This document shows positions 29,421-37,852 of a stretch of 64,000 nucleotides of DNA, piece by piece. Positions within the stretch are counted from its first letter, which is position 1; each line of letters begins with the position of its first letter. The DNA is taken from assembly GCF_040219615.1 (NCBI RefSeq), contig NZ_JAVJSE010000013.1, positions 310,001 to 374,000 on the forward strand, read 5' to 3'. Source of the DNA: Thalassobaculum_A sp040219615. Lineage in GTDB: Bacteria; Pseudomonadota; Alphaproteobacteria; Thalassobaculales; Thalassobaculaceae. The translations under genes and the position numbers were made by a program. The notes under the pieces are model-generated. The model was not told where the DNA came from. It searched no databases and saw nothing but the letters and a program-made list of their open reading frames with translations.

Positions 29421-30968
29421 ATGACCGAAGCCGGTACAACCGGACCCGGAACGAACCGCGACCCGGTCCGTCCGACGACCGACGGCGAGGCAGGTTCGGC
29501 CGCGGCCCGACTGGCGGCAGGCCGGGCCACCGCGATCCTGCTGCTGCCGACCGCGGCGGTGCTGCTGGGGTTGACCGCCGCCGCCGTCCTGACCCTCGTG
29601 CAGGCCCTGGTCGGCCTGGCGGTGGTCGCGGCCGTGACGTTCATGCTGGTCCGCCGGCACTTCCTCGGCCTGGCGCTGCTCCGGCGGCACCTGGAGGAGC
29701 GGGCGGCCGCCGACGACCCGCGGATCGCCATGGCCGGGCGCCCGGGCGCGATCGGCGATGGCGGGGCGGTCGCCGAGGTGGCGCTGGCCCTCGAACGGGC
29801 CGACCGCCGCGCCGTCGACTGGATCGAGCGCTTGCAGGGCCGGTCCGAGGCCCGCGCCCTGGTCATCGAGTCGATTCCCGACCCGCTGCTGCTGATCGAG
29901 GCCCGCGGCCGGGTCGCCCAGGCCAACCGGGCGGCCCGGCGCCAGTTCGGCCAGCAGATCGTCGACCGCGACCTGTCGACGGTGATCCGCCACCCGGAGA
30001 TCCTGGCGACCGTCCGGCGCGCGCTGGCCGGCGAGCCGGGCGGCGACGTCGAGATCGCGCTGGCGGCGCCGGTCGAGCGGGTGTTCAACGTCCGCATCGA
30101 GGCGCTGCAGGGCGGCGGCCATGACGACGCCCAGGGCGGGGAGCCGGGCGGCGCACCCGGCGGCGCCAGCGCCCTGATGCTGTTCGTCGACCTGTCGTCG
30201 GTCCGGCGTGCCGAGCAGATGCGCGTCGACTTCGTCGCCAATGTCAGCCACGAGCTGCGCACGCCGCTGGCCACCCTGCTCGGCTTCATCGAGACCCTGC
30301 AGGGCCCGGCCCGCGACGACGCCGAGGCGCGCGACCGCTTCCTGGACATCATGAAGGCGCAGGGCCACCGCATGAGCCGGCTGGTGAACGACCTGCTGTC
30401 GCTGTCGCGGATCGAGACCAACGAGCACAAGCCGCCGTCCGAGCGGATCGACCTCGGCCCGGTGCTGGAAGCGGTCAAGGCCACCCTCGACCTGGAGGCG
30501 CGACGCCGGGACATGCGGGTCGAGCTCGAGATCGATGCCGTGCTGCCGGCGGTGGTCGGCGCCGAGGACGAACTGGCCCAGGTGGTGCAGAACCTGCTCG
30601 ACAACGCCATCAAATACGGCCGTCCGGGAACCACGATCACGCTGGTGGCGCGGCGGGCCGACCGGGTCCCGGCCAGCTTCCCCGGCGGCCCGACCGGCCG
30701 GGCCGTGGCTATCGCCGTGCGCGACCATGGCGAAGGTATCGCCGCCGAGCACATTCCGCGGCTGACCGAACGCTTCTACCGGGTCGACGCCGCGCGGTCC
30801 CGGGAGCTCGGCGGCACCGGCCTGGGCCTCGCCATCGTCAAGCACATCGTCAGCCGCCACCGCGGGACGATGACCGTGCAGTCGACCCCCGGCGAGGGCA
30901 GCGTGTTCACGGTCTACGTGCCGGCGGCCGAGGCGGCGGCACGGTCGCGCGGGGCGACCGCCGCGTGA
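29421..30968 (+). CDS. phoR: Phosphate regulon sensor histidine kinase PhoR
   Basis: This 515-residue inner-membrane kinase has two close membrane segments (about 35-80), a PAS domain (IESIPDPLLLIEARGRVAQAN, about 150-230), HisKA with the phospho-accepting His in FVANVSHELRTPLATLLGF, and an ATPase domain with NLLDNAIKYG, DHGEGIAAEHI and GGTGLGLAIVKHI. It would phosphorylate PhoB when phosphate is low, with the Pst complex and PhoU keeping it inactive otherwise. The PhoR call rests on its position directly upstream of pstSCAB-phoU-phoB. It lacks an obvious large periplasmic sensor, as is normal for PhoR. Confidence 0.92.
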   Translation: MTEAGTTGPGTNRDPVRPTTDGEAGSAAARLAAGRATAILLLPTAAVLLGLTAAAVLTLVQALVGLAVVAAVTFMLVRRHFLGLALLRRHLEERAAADDPRIAMAGRPGAIGDGGAVAEVALALERADRRAVDWIERLQGRSEARALVIESIPDPLLLIEARGRVAQANRAARRQFGQQIVDRDLSTVIRHPEILATVRRALAGEPGGDVEIALAAPVERVFNVRIEALQGGGHDDAQGGEPGGAPGGASALMLFVDLSSVRRAEQMRVDFVANVSHELRTPLATLLGFIETLQGPARDDAEARDRFLDIMKAQGHRMSRLVNDLLSLSRIETNEHKPPSERIDLGPVLEAVKATLDLEARRRDMRVELEIDAVLPAVVGAEDELAQVVQNLLDNAIKYGRPGTTITLVARRADRVPASFPGGPTGRAVAIAVRDHGEGIAAEHIPRLTERFYRVDAARSRELGGTGLGLAIVKHIVSRHRGTMTVQSTPGEGSVFTVYVPAAEAAARSRGATAA

Positions 30969-31011
30969 CGATCCGCGGCCGGCGGCCGCGCCCATCCGGC
31001 CATTGTCCGGG

Positions 31012-31044
31012 CTGTCATAAAACTTTCATCGATCCGTCTTAAAT
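31012..31044 (+). promoter_or_regulatory. Pho box and -10 element of the pst operon
   Basis: CTGTCATAAAACTTTCAT (31012-31029) is two 7-bp direct repeats, CTGTCAT and CTTTCAT, separated by four bases, a one-mismatch match to the Pho box. TTAAAT (31039-31044) begins 10 bases after it, the spacing expected for a PhoB-activated -10, where the Pho box replaces the -35. It lies about 100 bases before the pstS start, so induction under phosphate starvation is predicted. Confidence 0.88.
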
Positions 31045-31145
31045 CCTTTGTCGCCTGGCCGGTACTTCTCCGCCTGCCAGGGGGGCCTGCTGGGGACCCG
31101 TGGCGTACCCGAGAACCTCCCCTGCGAGAGACTGGAGGACCCTAC

Positions 31146-32186
31146 ATGACGTTTTCTTTCGGTAAGGTGGCCACGATCGCCGCGCTCGGCGTGGTTGCGA
31201 TGGCCGCGCAGGCCGAGGCCCGCGACCAGATCCGCGTCGTCGGATCGTCCACCGTGTTCCCGTACACCCAGGCCGCTTCCGAGGAGTTTTCCCGGTCGAC
31301 CGGCATGAAGGCTCCGGTCGTGGAGTCGACCGGCACCGGCGGCGGCATGAAGATCTTCTGCCAGGGCATCGGCACCGAGCACCCGGACCTGACCGGCGCG
31401 TCGCGCGCCATGAAGAAGTCCGAGTACGAGCTCTGCGCGAAGAACGGCGTCACCGACATCAGCGAGGCGCTGATCGGCTATGACGGCCTGTCCTTCGCCG
31501 TGTCGCGCAAGGGCGCGGCCATGAACGTGACCAAGGGCCAGCTGTTCCTGGCTCTGGCCGCCGAGGTGCTGCAGGACGGCAAGGTGGTCGCGAACCCGTA
31601 CAAGAAGTGGTCGGAGATCGACAAGTCGCTCCCGGATGTCGCCATTCAGGTGTTCGGCCCGCCGCCGACCTCCGGCACCCGGGACGCCTGGGTCGAGCTG
31701 GTCATGGAAGAGGGCTGCCACGAGCTGGACGGCTACAAGAAGCTCGCCAAGGACGTGCAGAAGACCGTCTGCTCGCGGATGCGCCAGGACGGCCCCTTCA
31801 TCGAGGCCGGCGAGAACGACAACCTGATCGTGCAGCGCCTGGAGTCCGATCCGAACGCCTACGGCATCTTCGGCTACTCGTTCCTGTACGAGAACCAGGA
31901 CAAGCTGGTCGGCGCCAAGGTCGAGGGCGTGGCGCCGAGCATCGACGCGATCGCCGACGGCTCCTACAAGATCTCGCGGCCGCTGTTCTTCTACGTGAAG
32001 AACGCGCATCGCGGCGTGATCCCGGGCCTGACCGACTTCGTTACGGAGTATGTCAGCGATGCGGCCCTGGCCCCGGGCGGCTACCTGACCGAGCGCGGCC
32101 TGGTTCCGCTCTCCGACAAGCGTCGCGCAGAGATGCAGGACGCGATCGTCAACGGCAAGCACATGTCGCGCTACGCCGGCAGCTGA
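31146..32186 (+). CDS. pstS: Phosphate ABC transporter substrate-binding protein
   Basis: This 346-residue periplasmic phosphate receptor delivers phosphate to PstCAB. It has a signal peptide (about 1-25, ending AAQAEARDQ), then RVVGSSTVFPYTQAASEEF and ESTGTGGGMKIFCQGIG, which form the anion-binding P-loop-like site. Further landmarks are GPPPTSGTRDAWVEL and YGIFGYSFLYEN. It is of the alphaproteobacterial PstS type. The ATG at 31146 follows GGAGG. A strong hairpin follows its stop, so its mRNA is probably more abundant than the rest of the operon. Confidence 0.97.
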   Translation: MTFSFGKVATIAALGVVAMAAQAEARDQIRVVGSSTVFPYTQAASEEFSRSTGMKAPVVESTGTGGGMKIFCQGIGTEHPDLTGASRAMKKSEYELCAKNGVTDISEALIGYDGLSFAVSRKGAAMNVTKGQLFLALAAEVLQDGKVVANPYKKWSEIDKSLPDVAIQVFGPPPTSGTRDAWVELVMEEGCHELDGYKKLAKDVQKTVCSRMRQDGPFIEAGENDNLIVQRLESDPNAYGIFGYSFLYENQDKLVGAKVEGVAPSIDAIADGSYKISRPLFFYVKNAHRGVIPGLTDFVTEYVSDAALAPGGYLTERGLVPLSDKRRAEMQDAIVNGKHMSRYAGS

Positions 32187-32190
32187 CGTC

Positions 32191-32240
32191 GATCCGGGAT
32201 GGAGGCGGGGCTCAGCTCCGCCTCCGATCCCCGGTCTTTT
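32191..32240 (+). terminator. Intra-operon hairpin after pstS
   Basis: GGAGGCGG (32201-32208) pairs with CCGCCTCC (32218-32225) across a 9-base loop, with outer pairing of GATCCGGGAT and GATCCCCGG. A TCTTTT run ends at 32240. This is a reasonable partial terminator or 3'-end stabiliser for the pstS message, as often found after binding-protein genes. Confidence 0.7.
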
Positions 32241-32332
32241 GGATACGAACACCCTTTCATTTGCCCCTTTCTCGAATTCCGCTCGTTGTTCAGGACGCAA
32301 CAGACCCGCAACGCCGCGAACCGGAGCATCGG

Positions 32333-33703
32333 ATGTCTCTGTACCTCCTGATCATCGTCGTCGGGCTTCCGCTGCTCGGTTTCATCCTCGCCCGTCGCCG
32401 GGCATCCGCCATGGTCGGCGCCGGGGCGGCGCTTCATTCGCTGCCGGACTTCCATGGTGCCTACGTCGCCGCCTGGACCGGGATACCGTCGATCCTGCTG
32501 GTCGTGGTTTGGGTTGCGGTCCAAGGGCCGCTCCTCGATCAGGCCATCTTCGCGACGCTGCCCGACGCGTTCCGGGCCGCGGTCGAGAACCGCGGGCTTA
32601 CGCTGGCGGAGATCCACAGCGTGGCCGACGGACGGCTGTTCGGCGAGCCGGCACCCGAGGTCCGCGCCGCCGCGGAGCGCCTCAATACCTGGGCCGCGCT
32701 GTCGAACTGGGCGATGGTCGCCGTCGCGGCAGCTTCGGCGGTCGCCGGGCTGGTGGTGACGCGCAGCCGGCTTTCCCCGGAGTTCCGGGCGCGGCACGGT
32801 GTCGAGCGGGTCCTGAGCGGGCTGATGGTGGTGTGCTCCACCATCGCCGTCCTGACGACCCTGGGCATCCTGCTGTCGCTGATCTTCGAGTCGATCCGCT
32901 TCTTCGCGAAGGTGCCGTGGTACGAGTTCCTGTTCGGTTTGAACTGGGAGCCGCAGATCGCGATCCGGGCCGACCAGGTCGCCGGGGCCGGGGCGTTCGG
33001 CGCGGTACCGGTCTTCCTGGGCACCGTCGTGATCGCGGTCATCGCGATGCTGGTCGCCACCCCGATCGGACTGCTCTCTGCGATCTATCTCACCGAGTAT
33101 GCCTCGCCGCGGTTCCGGGCGGTCGCCAAGCCGTCCCTCGAGATCCTCGCGGGCATTCCGACGGTGGTGTACGGGTTCTTCGCGGTCCTGACGGTCGCCC
33201 CGGCGCTGCGGGCGCTCGGCGCGTCGGTCGGACTGGACGTCGCACCGAACAGCGCGCTCGCGGCCGGCGCGGTCATGGGGCTGATGATCATCCCGTTCAT
33301 TTCGTCGCTGTCCGATGACGCGCTCGCGGCCGTGCCGCAATCGCTTCGCGACGGTTCCGCCGCGCTCGGCGCGACCAAGTCGGAGACCATAACCAAGGTA
33401 CTGCTGCCCGCCGCGCTGCCCGGGATCATGGGCGGCGCGCTGCTGGCGGTCAGCCGGGCGATCGGCGAAACCATGATTGTGGTCATGGCCGCCGGCCTGA
33501 TCGCCAAGATGACCCTCAACCCGCTCGAATCGGTGACCACCGTGACGGTGCAGATCGTCACCCTGCTGATCGGCGACACGGAGTTCGACAGCCCCAAGAC
33601 CCTGGCGGCCTTCGGTCTGGGGCTCGTCCTGTTCGTCATCACCCTCAGTCTGAACGTTTTGGCCCTCCGCATCGTCCAGAAATATCGAGAGAGATATGAC
33701 TGA
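32333..33703 (+). CDS. pstC: Phosphate ABC transporter permease PstC
   Basis: This is one of the two transmembrane subunits of the Pst importer. The 456 residues are longer than the E. coli protein (about 320) because of an N-terminal part with two membrane segments and a periplasmic loop (about 1-150), as in other alphaproteobacterial PstC. The BPD-type permease core follows, with ATPIGLLSAIYLTEYA, ILAGIPTVVYGFFAVL and the EAA-like loop SLRDGSAALGATKSETITKVLLPAALPGIM. ATG 32333 is used; an upstream frame through pstS is not coding. The last 8 bases overlap pstA. Confidence 0.95.
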   Translation: MSLYLLIIVVGLPLLGFILARRRASAMVGAGAALHSLPDFHGAYVAAWTGIPSILLVVVWVAVQGPLLDQAIFATLPDAFRAAVENRGLTLAEIHSVADGRLFGEPAPEVRAAAERLNTWAALSNWAMVAVAAASAVAGLVVTRSRLSPEFRARHGVERVLSGLMVVCSTIAVLTTLGILLSLIFESIRFFAKVPWYEFLFGLNWEPQIAIRADQVAGAGAFGAVPVFLGTVVIAVIAMLVATPIGLLSAIYLTEYASPRFRAVAKPSLEILAGIPTVVYGFFAVLTVAPALRALGASVGLDVAPNSALAAGAVMGLMIIPFISSLSDDALAAVPQSLRDGSAALGATKSETITKVLLPAALPGIMGGALLAVSRAIGETMIVVMAAGLIAKMTLNPLESVTTVTVQIVTLLIGDTEFDSPKTLAAFGLGLVLFVITLSLNVLALRIVQKYRERYD

Positions 33704-34991
33704 CAGCTCCCCCACGATCGCGTCGGCCCTGTTCGACTGGAACTCGCCGCGGATGCGAGGCCGCTTCGTGGCCCGCCACAAGGCGGACAGGCGACTGCAG
33801 ATCTACGGCCTGACGGCCATCGGGACGGCGGTCCTTCTGATCGCGATCCTGATCGGATCGCTGGTCGCGTCCGGGTACCACTCCTTCGTCCAGACCCACG
33901 TCAGCTTCGAGGTGTTCGTCGATCCGTCGAAGGTCAGCGCCGATGCGCCCGAAAAGGGCAACTACCGCAACATCGTGCGGGACAGCTTCACGGCCGCGTT
34001 CCCGGACGCGACGAGCCCGCGAGACAAGCGGGCCCTGACCGATATCCTCACGGCCGACGCGCCGTATATCATCCGCGACCGCGTGGTCGCGGACCCGTCG
34101 CTGATCGGCCGCCGCTTCGAGATCACGATGCCGGTCTCGGATCCGTTCGATCAGTTCGAGAAGGGCGTCATCCCGCGCGACGTTCCCGAGGAACAGCGCA
34201 AGGTCTCGGACAAGCAGATCGTCTGGTTCGACGCCCTGGTCGCGCAGGACCGTATCACGACGCCGTTCAACACCGGCCTCTTCCTGAACGCGGATTCGCG
34301 ATTCCCCGAGCTCGCCGGACTGGCGGGCGCGATCGTCGGGTCGTTCTACGCGCTCCTGGTCTGTTTCCTGATCAGCTTTCCGGTCGGCATCGCCGCGGCG
34401 GTCTACCTCGAGGAGTTCGCCCGCAAGGGCCGCTGGTCGGACATCCTGGAGGTGAACATCAACAATCTGGCGGCGGTGCCGTCGGTCGTCTTCGGTCTTC
34501 TCGGCCTCGCTGTGTTCCTGAACTTCTTCGGGATGCCGCGATCGACGCCGCTGGTCGGCGGCATGGTGCTGTCGCTGATGACCCTGCCGACGATCATCAT
34601 CGCCACCCGGGCCGCGCTGAAGGCGGTGCCGCCGTCGATCCGCGAAGCCGCACTCGGCATCGGCGCGTCCAAGCACCAGGTGATCCTGCATCATGTGCTG
34701 CCGCTAGCGATGCCGGGCATCCTGACCGGCACCATCATCGGCATGGCGCAGGCGCTCGGCGAGACCGCGCCGCTGCTGCTGATCGGCATGAACGCCTTCA
34801 TCACCTCGCCGCCTGGGGGGGTCCTGGAGTCGGCGACCGCCCTGCCGACACAGATCTTCATCTGGGCCGACAGCCCGGAACGCGGCTTCGTGGCCAGGAC
34901 CTCCGCGGCCATCCTGGTTCTGATCGGGTTCCTGATCGCGATGAACCTCGTCGCTGTCGTTATGCGCAAGCGCTTCGAACGCCGCTGGTAA
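33696..34991 (+). CDS. pstA: Phosphate ABC transporter permease PstA
   Basis: This is the second membrane subunit of the Pst importer. The 431 residues include an N-terminal DUF3333-type extension (about 1-190), with one membrane anchor and a periplasmic part (SFEVFVDPSKVSAD), typical of Alphaproteobacteria. The permease core has SFPVGIAAAVYLEEFA, NNLAAVPSVVFGLLGL and the EAA loop SIREAALGIGASKHQVILHHVLPLAMPGI. The start ATG overlaps the 3' end of pstC by 8 bases. The stop is 11 bases before pstB. Confidence 0.95.
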   Translation: MTDSSPTIASALFDWNSPRMRGRFVARHKADRRLQIYGLTAIGTAVLLIAILIGSLVASGYHSFVQTHVSFEVFVDPSKVSADAPEKGNYRNIVRDSFTAAFPDATSPRDKRALTDILTADAPYIIRDRVVADPSLIGRRFEITMPVSDPFDQFEKGVIPRDVPEEQRKVSDKQIVWFDALVAQDRITTPFNTGLFLNADSRFPELAGLAGAIVGSFYALLVCFLISFPVGIAAAVYLEEFARKGRWSDILEVNINNLAAVPSVVFGLLGLAVFLNFFGMPRSTPLVGGMVLSLMTLPTIIIATRAALKAVPPSIREAALGIGASKHQVILHHVLPLAMPGILTGTIIGMAQALGETAPLLLIGMNAFITSPPGGVLESATALPTQIFIWADSPERGFVARTSAAILVLIGFLIAMNLVAVVMRKRFERRW

Positions 34992-35002
34992 GGGAAACAG
35001 AC

Positions 35003-35857
35003 ATGTCCGACGCCACTCAGATCGCCGCCAGCGCACCCGCGCCGGTGGCCACGGCCGAAAGCCCGCAGCCGACGGCTGTCGCCCCCGGGACCGGAGCCGC
35101 CGCGATCAAGATCCTCGCCCGCGACGTCAACGTCTTCTATGGCGACAAGCACGCCCTGAAGCATGTCGACCTGGACATCAACGAGCACCAGGTCACCGCG
35201 CTGATCGGGCCGTCCGGCTGCGGGAAGTCGACCTTCCTGCGGTGCCTGAACCGCATGAACGACGTGATCGACGGCTGCCGCGTGGTCGGCTCGATCAAGC
35301 TCGACAAGGCCGACATCTACGACACGTCGCTGGACGTCGTGCAGCTGCGCGCCCGGGTCGGCATGGTGTTCCAGAAGCCGAACCCGTTCCCGAAGTCGAT
35401 CTACGACAACGTCGCCTACGGGCCGCGCATCCACGGTATCGCCCACAACAAGGCCGACCTGGACGAGATCGTCCACCGGAGCCTGGAGCGGGCCGGACTG
35501 ATCAAGGAAGTGCACGACCGCCTGGACTCGCCCGGTACCGGCCTCTCGGGCGGCCAGCAGCAGCGGCTGTGCATCGCGCGGGCGATCGCCGTCAACCCCG
35601 AGGTCATCCTGATGGACGAGCCGTGCTCCGCGCTCGATCCGATCGCGACCGCCAGGATCGAGGAGCTGATCGACGAGCTGCGCGAGAACTTCACGATCGT
35701 CATCGTGACCCACTCGATGCAGCAGGCCGCGCGGGTGTCGCAGCGCACCGCCTTCTTCCATCTGGGCGACCTGGTCGAGGTCGGCGACACCGAGCAGATC
35801 TTCACCAATCCCAAGGACGGCCGCACCCAGGGCTACATCACGGGTCGCTTCGGCTGA
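35003..35857 (+). CDS. pstB: Phosphate ABC transporter ATPase PstB
   Basis: This 284-residue ATPase powers the Pst importer. It has an N-terminal Ala/Pro-rich leader (about 1-32) that is not conserved, then Walker A GPSGCGKSTFLRCLNRMND, Q-loop VFQKPNPFPKSIYDNVAYGP, the signature LSGGQQQRLCIARAI, Walker B VILMDEPCSALDP and the H-loop VTHSMQQAARVS. Motifs and C-terminal end (FTNPKDGRTQGYITGRFG) are canonical. phoU follows after 29 bases. Confidence 0.97.
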   Translation: MSDATQIAASAPAPVATAESPQPTAVAPGTGAAAIKILARDVNVFYGDKHALKHVDLDINEHQVTALIGPSGCGKSTFLRCLNRMNDVIDGCRVVGSIKLDKADIYDTSLDVVQLRARVGMVFQKPNPFPKSIYDNVAYGPRIHGIAHNKADLDEIVHRSLERAGLIKEVHDRLDSPGTGLSGGQQQRLCIARAIAVNPEVILMDEPCSALDPIATARIEELIDELRENFTIVIVTHSMQQAARVSQRTAFFHLGDLVEVGDTEQIFTNPKDGRTQGYITGRFG

Positions 35858-35886
35858 GCCGGCGACCGGACGCGAGGACAGACATC

Positions 35887-36615
35887 ATGGTGGACCAGCA
35901 CATCGTCAGGCAGTTCGACGAGGAACTGGACGAGTTGCGCGCGACGATCGCGCAGATGGGCGGCCTGGTCGAGCAGCAGGTGGTCGACGCCATGGCCGCG
36001 ATCGCCCGGCGCGACGACCTGCTCGCCAGGCGCTGCCAGGAGGCCGACGTCGAGATCGACGCCATGGAGGACAAGGTCGAGGCGCTGACCCTGCGCATGC
36101 TGGCGCTGCGCCAGCCGGTGGCGCTCGACCTCCGGGCGATCCTGGCGGCGCTCAAGATCGCCCACAACCTGGAGCGCATGGGCGACTACGCCAAGAACGT
36201 CGCCAAGCGCGCCTCGGCCCTGGCGCATCTGCCGGAGGTCGGGGCGGTCAACGGCATCGTCCGGATGGGCCGGCTGACCCACGGCATCATCAAGGACGTC
36301 CTGGACGCCTATGCCGAGCCGAACGTCGACAAGGCCGTGACCGCCTGGACCCGCGACCAGGAAATCGACCAGATGTACAACAGCCTGTTCCGCGAACTCC
36401 TGACCTACATGATGGAGGACCCGCGCAACATCACGGCCTGCACGCATCTGCTGTTCGTCGCCAAGAACATCGAGCGGATCGGCGACCACGCCACCAACAT
36501 CGCCGAGACCGTGTACTTCCAGGAGAAGGGCACCCGCCTCCAGGGCATGCGGCCGAAGGGCGACCGCACCAGCTACGCGGTCGTGACACCGCCGGAGGCA
36601 GATGAGGCGTCCTGA
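35887..36615 (+). CDS. phoU: Phosphate signalling protein PhoU
   Basis: PhoU connects the Pst transporter to PhoR and keeps the regulon off when phosphate is plentiful. The 242 residues form two three-helix PhoU domains. Each carries the metal-binding motif: HNLERMGDYAKNVAKRA and KNIERIGDHATNIAETV, with the E-x-x-x-D pattern. The protein begins HIVRQFDEELDELR, a typical PhoU N-terminus. ATG 35887 is used. phoB starts 7 bases after its stop. Confidence 0.96.
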   Translation: MVDQHIVRQFDEELDELRATIAQMGGLVEQQVVDAMAAIARRDDLLARRCQEADVEIDAMEDKVEALTLRMLALRQPVALDLRAILAALKIAHNLERMGDYAKNVAKRASALAHLPEVGAVNGIVRMGRLTHGIIKDVLDAYAEPNVDKAVTAWTRDQEIDQMYNSLFRELLTYMMEDPRNITACTHLLFVAKNIERIGDHATNIAETVYFQEKGTRLQGMRPKGDRTSYAVVTPPEADEAS

Positions 36616-36622
36616 GGAAGCA

Positions 36623-37336
36623 ATGACGGGTATGACCATGAAACCGCTGATCCTGGTCGTCGAGGACGAGGCCCCGATCGTCACCCTGCTGCGCTACAAC
36701 CTGGAGCGCGAGGGGTTCCGCGTGGTCGAGGCCGGCGACGGCGAGGAGGCCCTGCTGCTGGCCGCCGAGCGCAAGCCCGACCTGGTCCTGCTGGACTGGA
36801 TGCTGCCGCTGCTGTCCGGCATCGAGGTGTGCCGGCGGCTGCGCCGCGGCGCCGACTCCAAGAACGTGCCGATCATCATGCTGACGGCGCGCGGCGAGGA
36901 GGGCGACCGGGTCCGCGGCCTGAACTCCGGGGCCGACGACTACGTGACCAAGCCGTTCAGCCCGTCCGAGCTGATCGCCCGGGTCCGCGCCGTGCTGCGC
37001 CGCGCCCGGCCGTCGACCGACGAGGAGACCCTGCGCTACGGCGACCTGCTGATGGACCTGGCGTCGCACCGGGTGAAGCGCAGCAGCCGCGACATCCACC
37101 TCGGGCCGACCGAGTTCCGGCTGCTCCGGCACTTCCTGGAGCATCCCGGCCGGGTGTTCTCGCGCGAGCAGCTGCTGGACACGGTCTGGGGCCCGGACGT
37201 CTACGTCGAGCCGCGCACCGTCGACGTCCACATCCGGCGGCTGCGCAAGGCCCTGAACGCCGACCAGGACGACGACCTGATCCGCACCGTCCGCTCGGCC
37301 GGCTACGCCCTCGACGCCGCCGGCGCCCTGGCCTGA
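36623..37336 (+). CDS. phoB: Phosphate regulon response regulator PhoB
   Basis: This OmpR-family regulator of 237 residues binds Pho boxes when phosphorylated by PhoR. The receiver domain has ILVVEDEAPIVTLLRYNL, the phospho-accepting Asp in LVLLDWMLPLLSGIEV and the Lys of DYVTKPFSPSEL. The winged-helix domain has GPTEFRLLRHFLEHPGRVFS and EPRTVDVHIRRLRKALN. The start is ATG 36623 with GAGGAAG before it, rather than the in-frame ATG 36602 that overlaps phoU. It converges on the macrodomain gene with 3 bases between stops. Confidence 0.96.
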   Translation: MTGMTMKPLILVVEDEAPIVTLLRYNLEREGFRVVEAGDGEEALLLAAERKPDLVLLDWMLPLLSGIEVCRRLRRGADSKNVPIIMLTARGEEGDRVRGLNSGADDYVTKPFSPSELIARVRAVLRRARPSTDEETLRYGDLLMDLASHRVKRSSRDIHLGPTEFRLLRHFLEHPGRVFSREQLLDTVWGPDVYVEPRTVDVHIRRLRKALNADQDDDLIRTVRSAGYALDAAGALA

Positions 37337-37339
37337 GGG

Positions 37340-37852
37340 TCAGAGCATCGCCAGTTCGCGCCGGTAGGCGGCCAGCGCCTCGGCGCCGAAGCAGCAGAAG
37401 GTGACCCGGGTGATCCGCGGCTCGCCGGCCAGCAACGCGGCGGCGGTCGCCACCGCGATCCGGGTGGCTTCGGCCAGCGGGTAGCCGTAGACGCCGGTCG
37501 AGATCGCCGGGAACGCCACGGTCGCGGCCCCGTGCTCGACCGCCAGCGCCAGGCTGCTGCGGTAGCAGGATTCCAGCAGCCCGGCCTCGCCCCGGCCGCC
37601 GCCCTGCCAGACCGGGCCGACCGTGTGGATCACGAAGCGCGCCGGCAGCCGGAAGCCCGGGGTGATCCGGGCCTCGCCGGTCGGGCAGCCGCCGATCGCC
37701 CGACAGGCTTCAAGCAGCGCCGGGCCGGCCGCCCGGTGGATCGCGCCGTCGACCCCGCCGCCGCCCAGCAGCCGCTCGTTGGCGGCGTTGACGATGGCGT
37801 CGACCGCCAGGGTCGTGATGTCGGCCGCGACGGCCTGCATCCGCGCCGTCAC
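37340..37852 (-). CDS. Macrodomain protein (O-acetyl-ADP-ribose deacetylase type)
   Basis: This 170-residue single-domain protein binds ADP-ribose and most likely removes O-acetyl or mono-ADP-ribose groups. The MacroD-type signatures are clear: VDAIVNAANERLLGGGGVDG, AIHRAAGPALLEAC, the catalytic-loop stretch PTGEARITPGF, IHTVGPVW and AFPAISTGVYGYP. GTG at 37852 overlaps the ampG stop by 4 bases (GTGA). An in-frame ATG lies 12 bases further in and is a possible alternative. The tight coupling to ampG is unusual and unexplained. Confidence 0.92.
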   Translation of the reverse strand: MTARMQAVAADITTLAVDAIVNAANERLLGGGGVDGAIHRAAGPALLEACRAIGGCPTGEARITPGFRLPARFVIHTVGPVWQGGGRGEAGLLESCYRSSLALAVEHGAATVAFPAISTGVYGYPLAEATRIAVATAAALLAGEPRITRVTFCCFGAEALAAYRRELAML

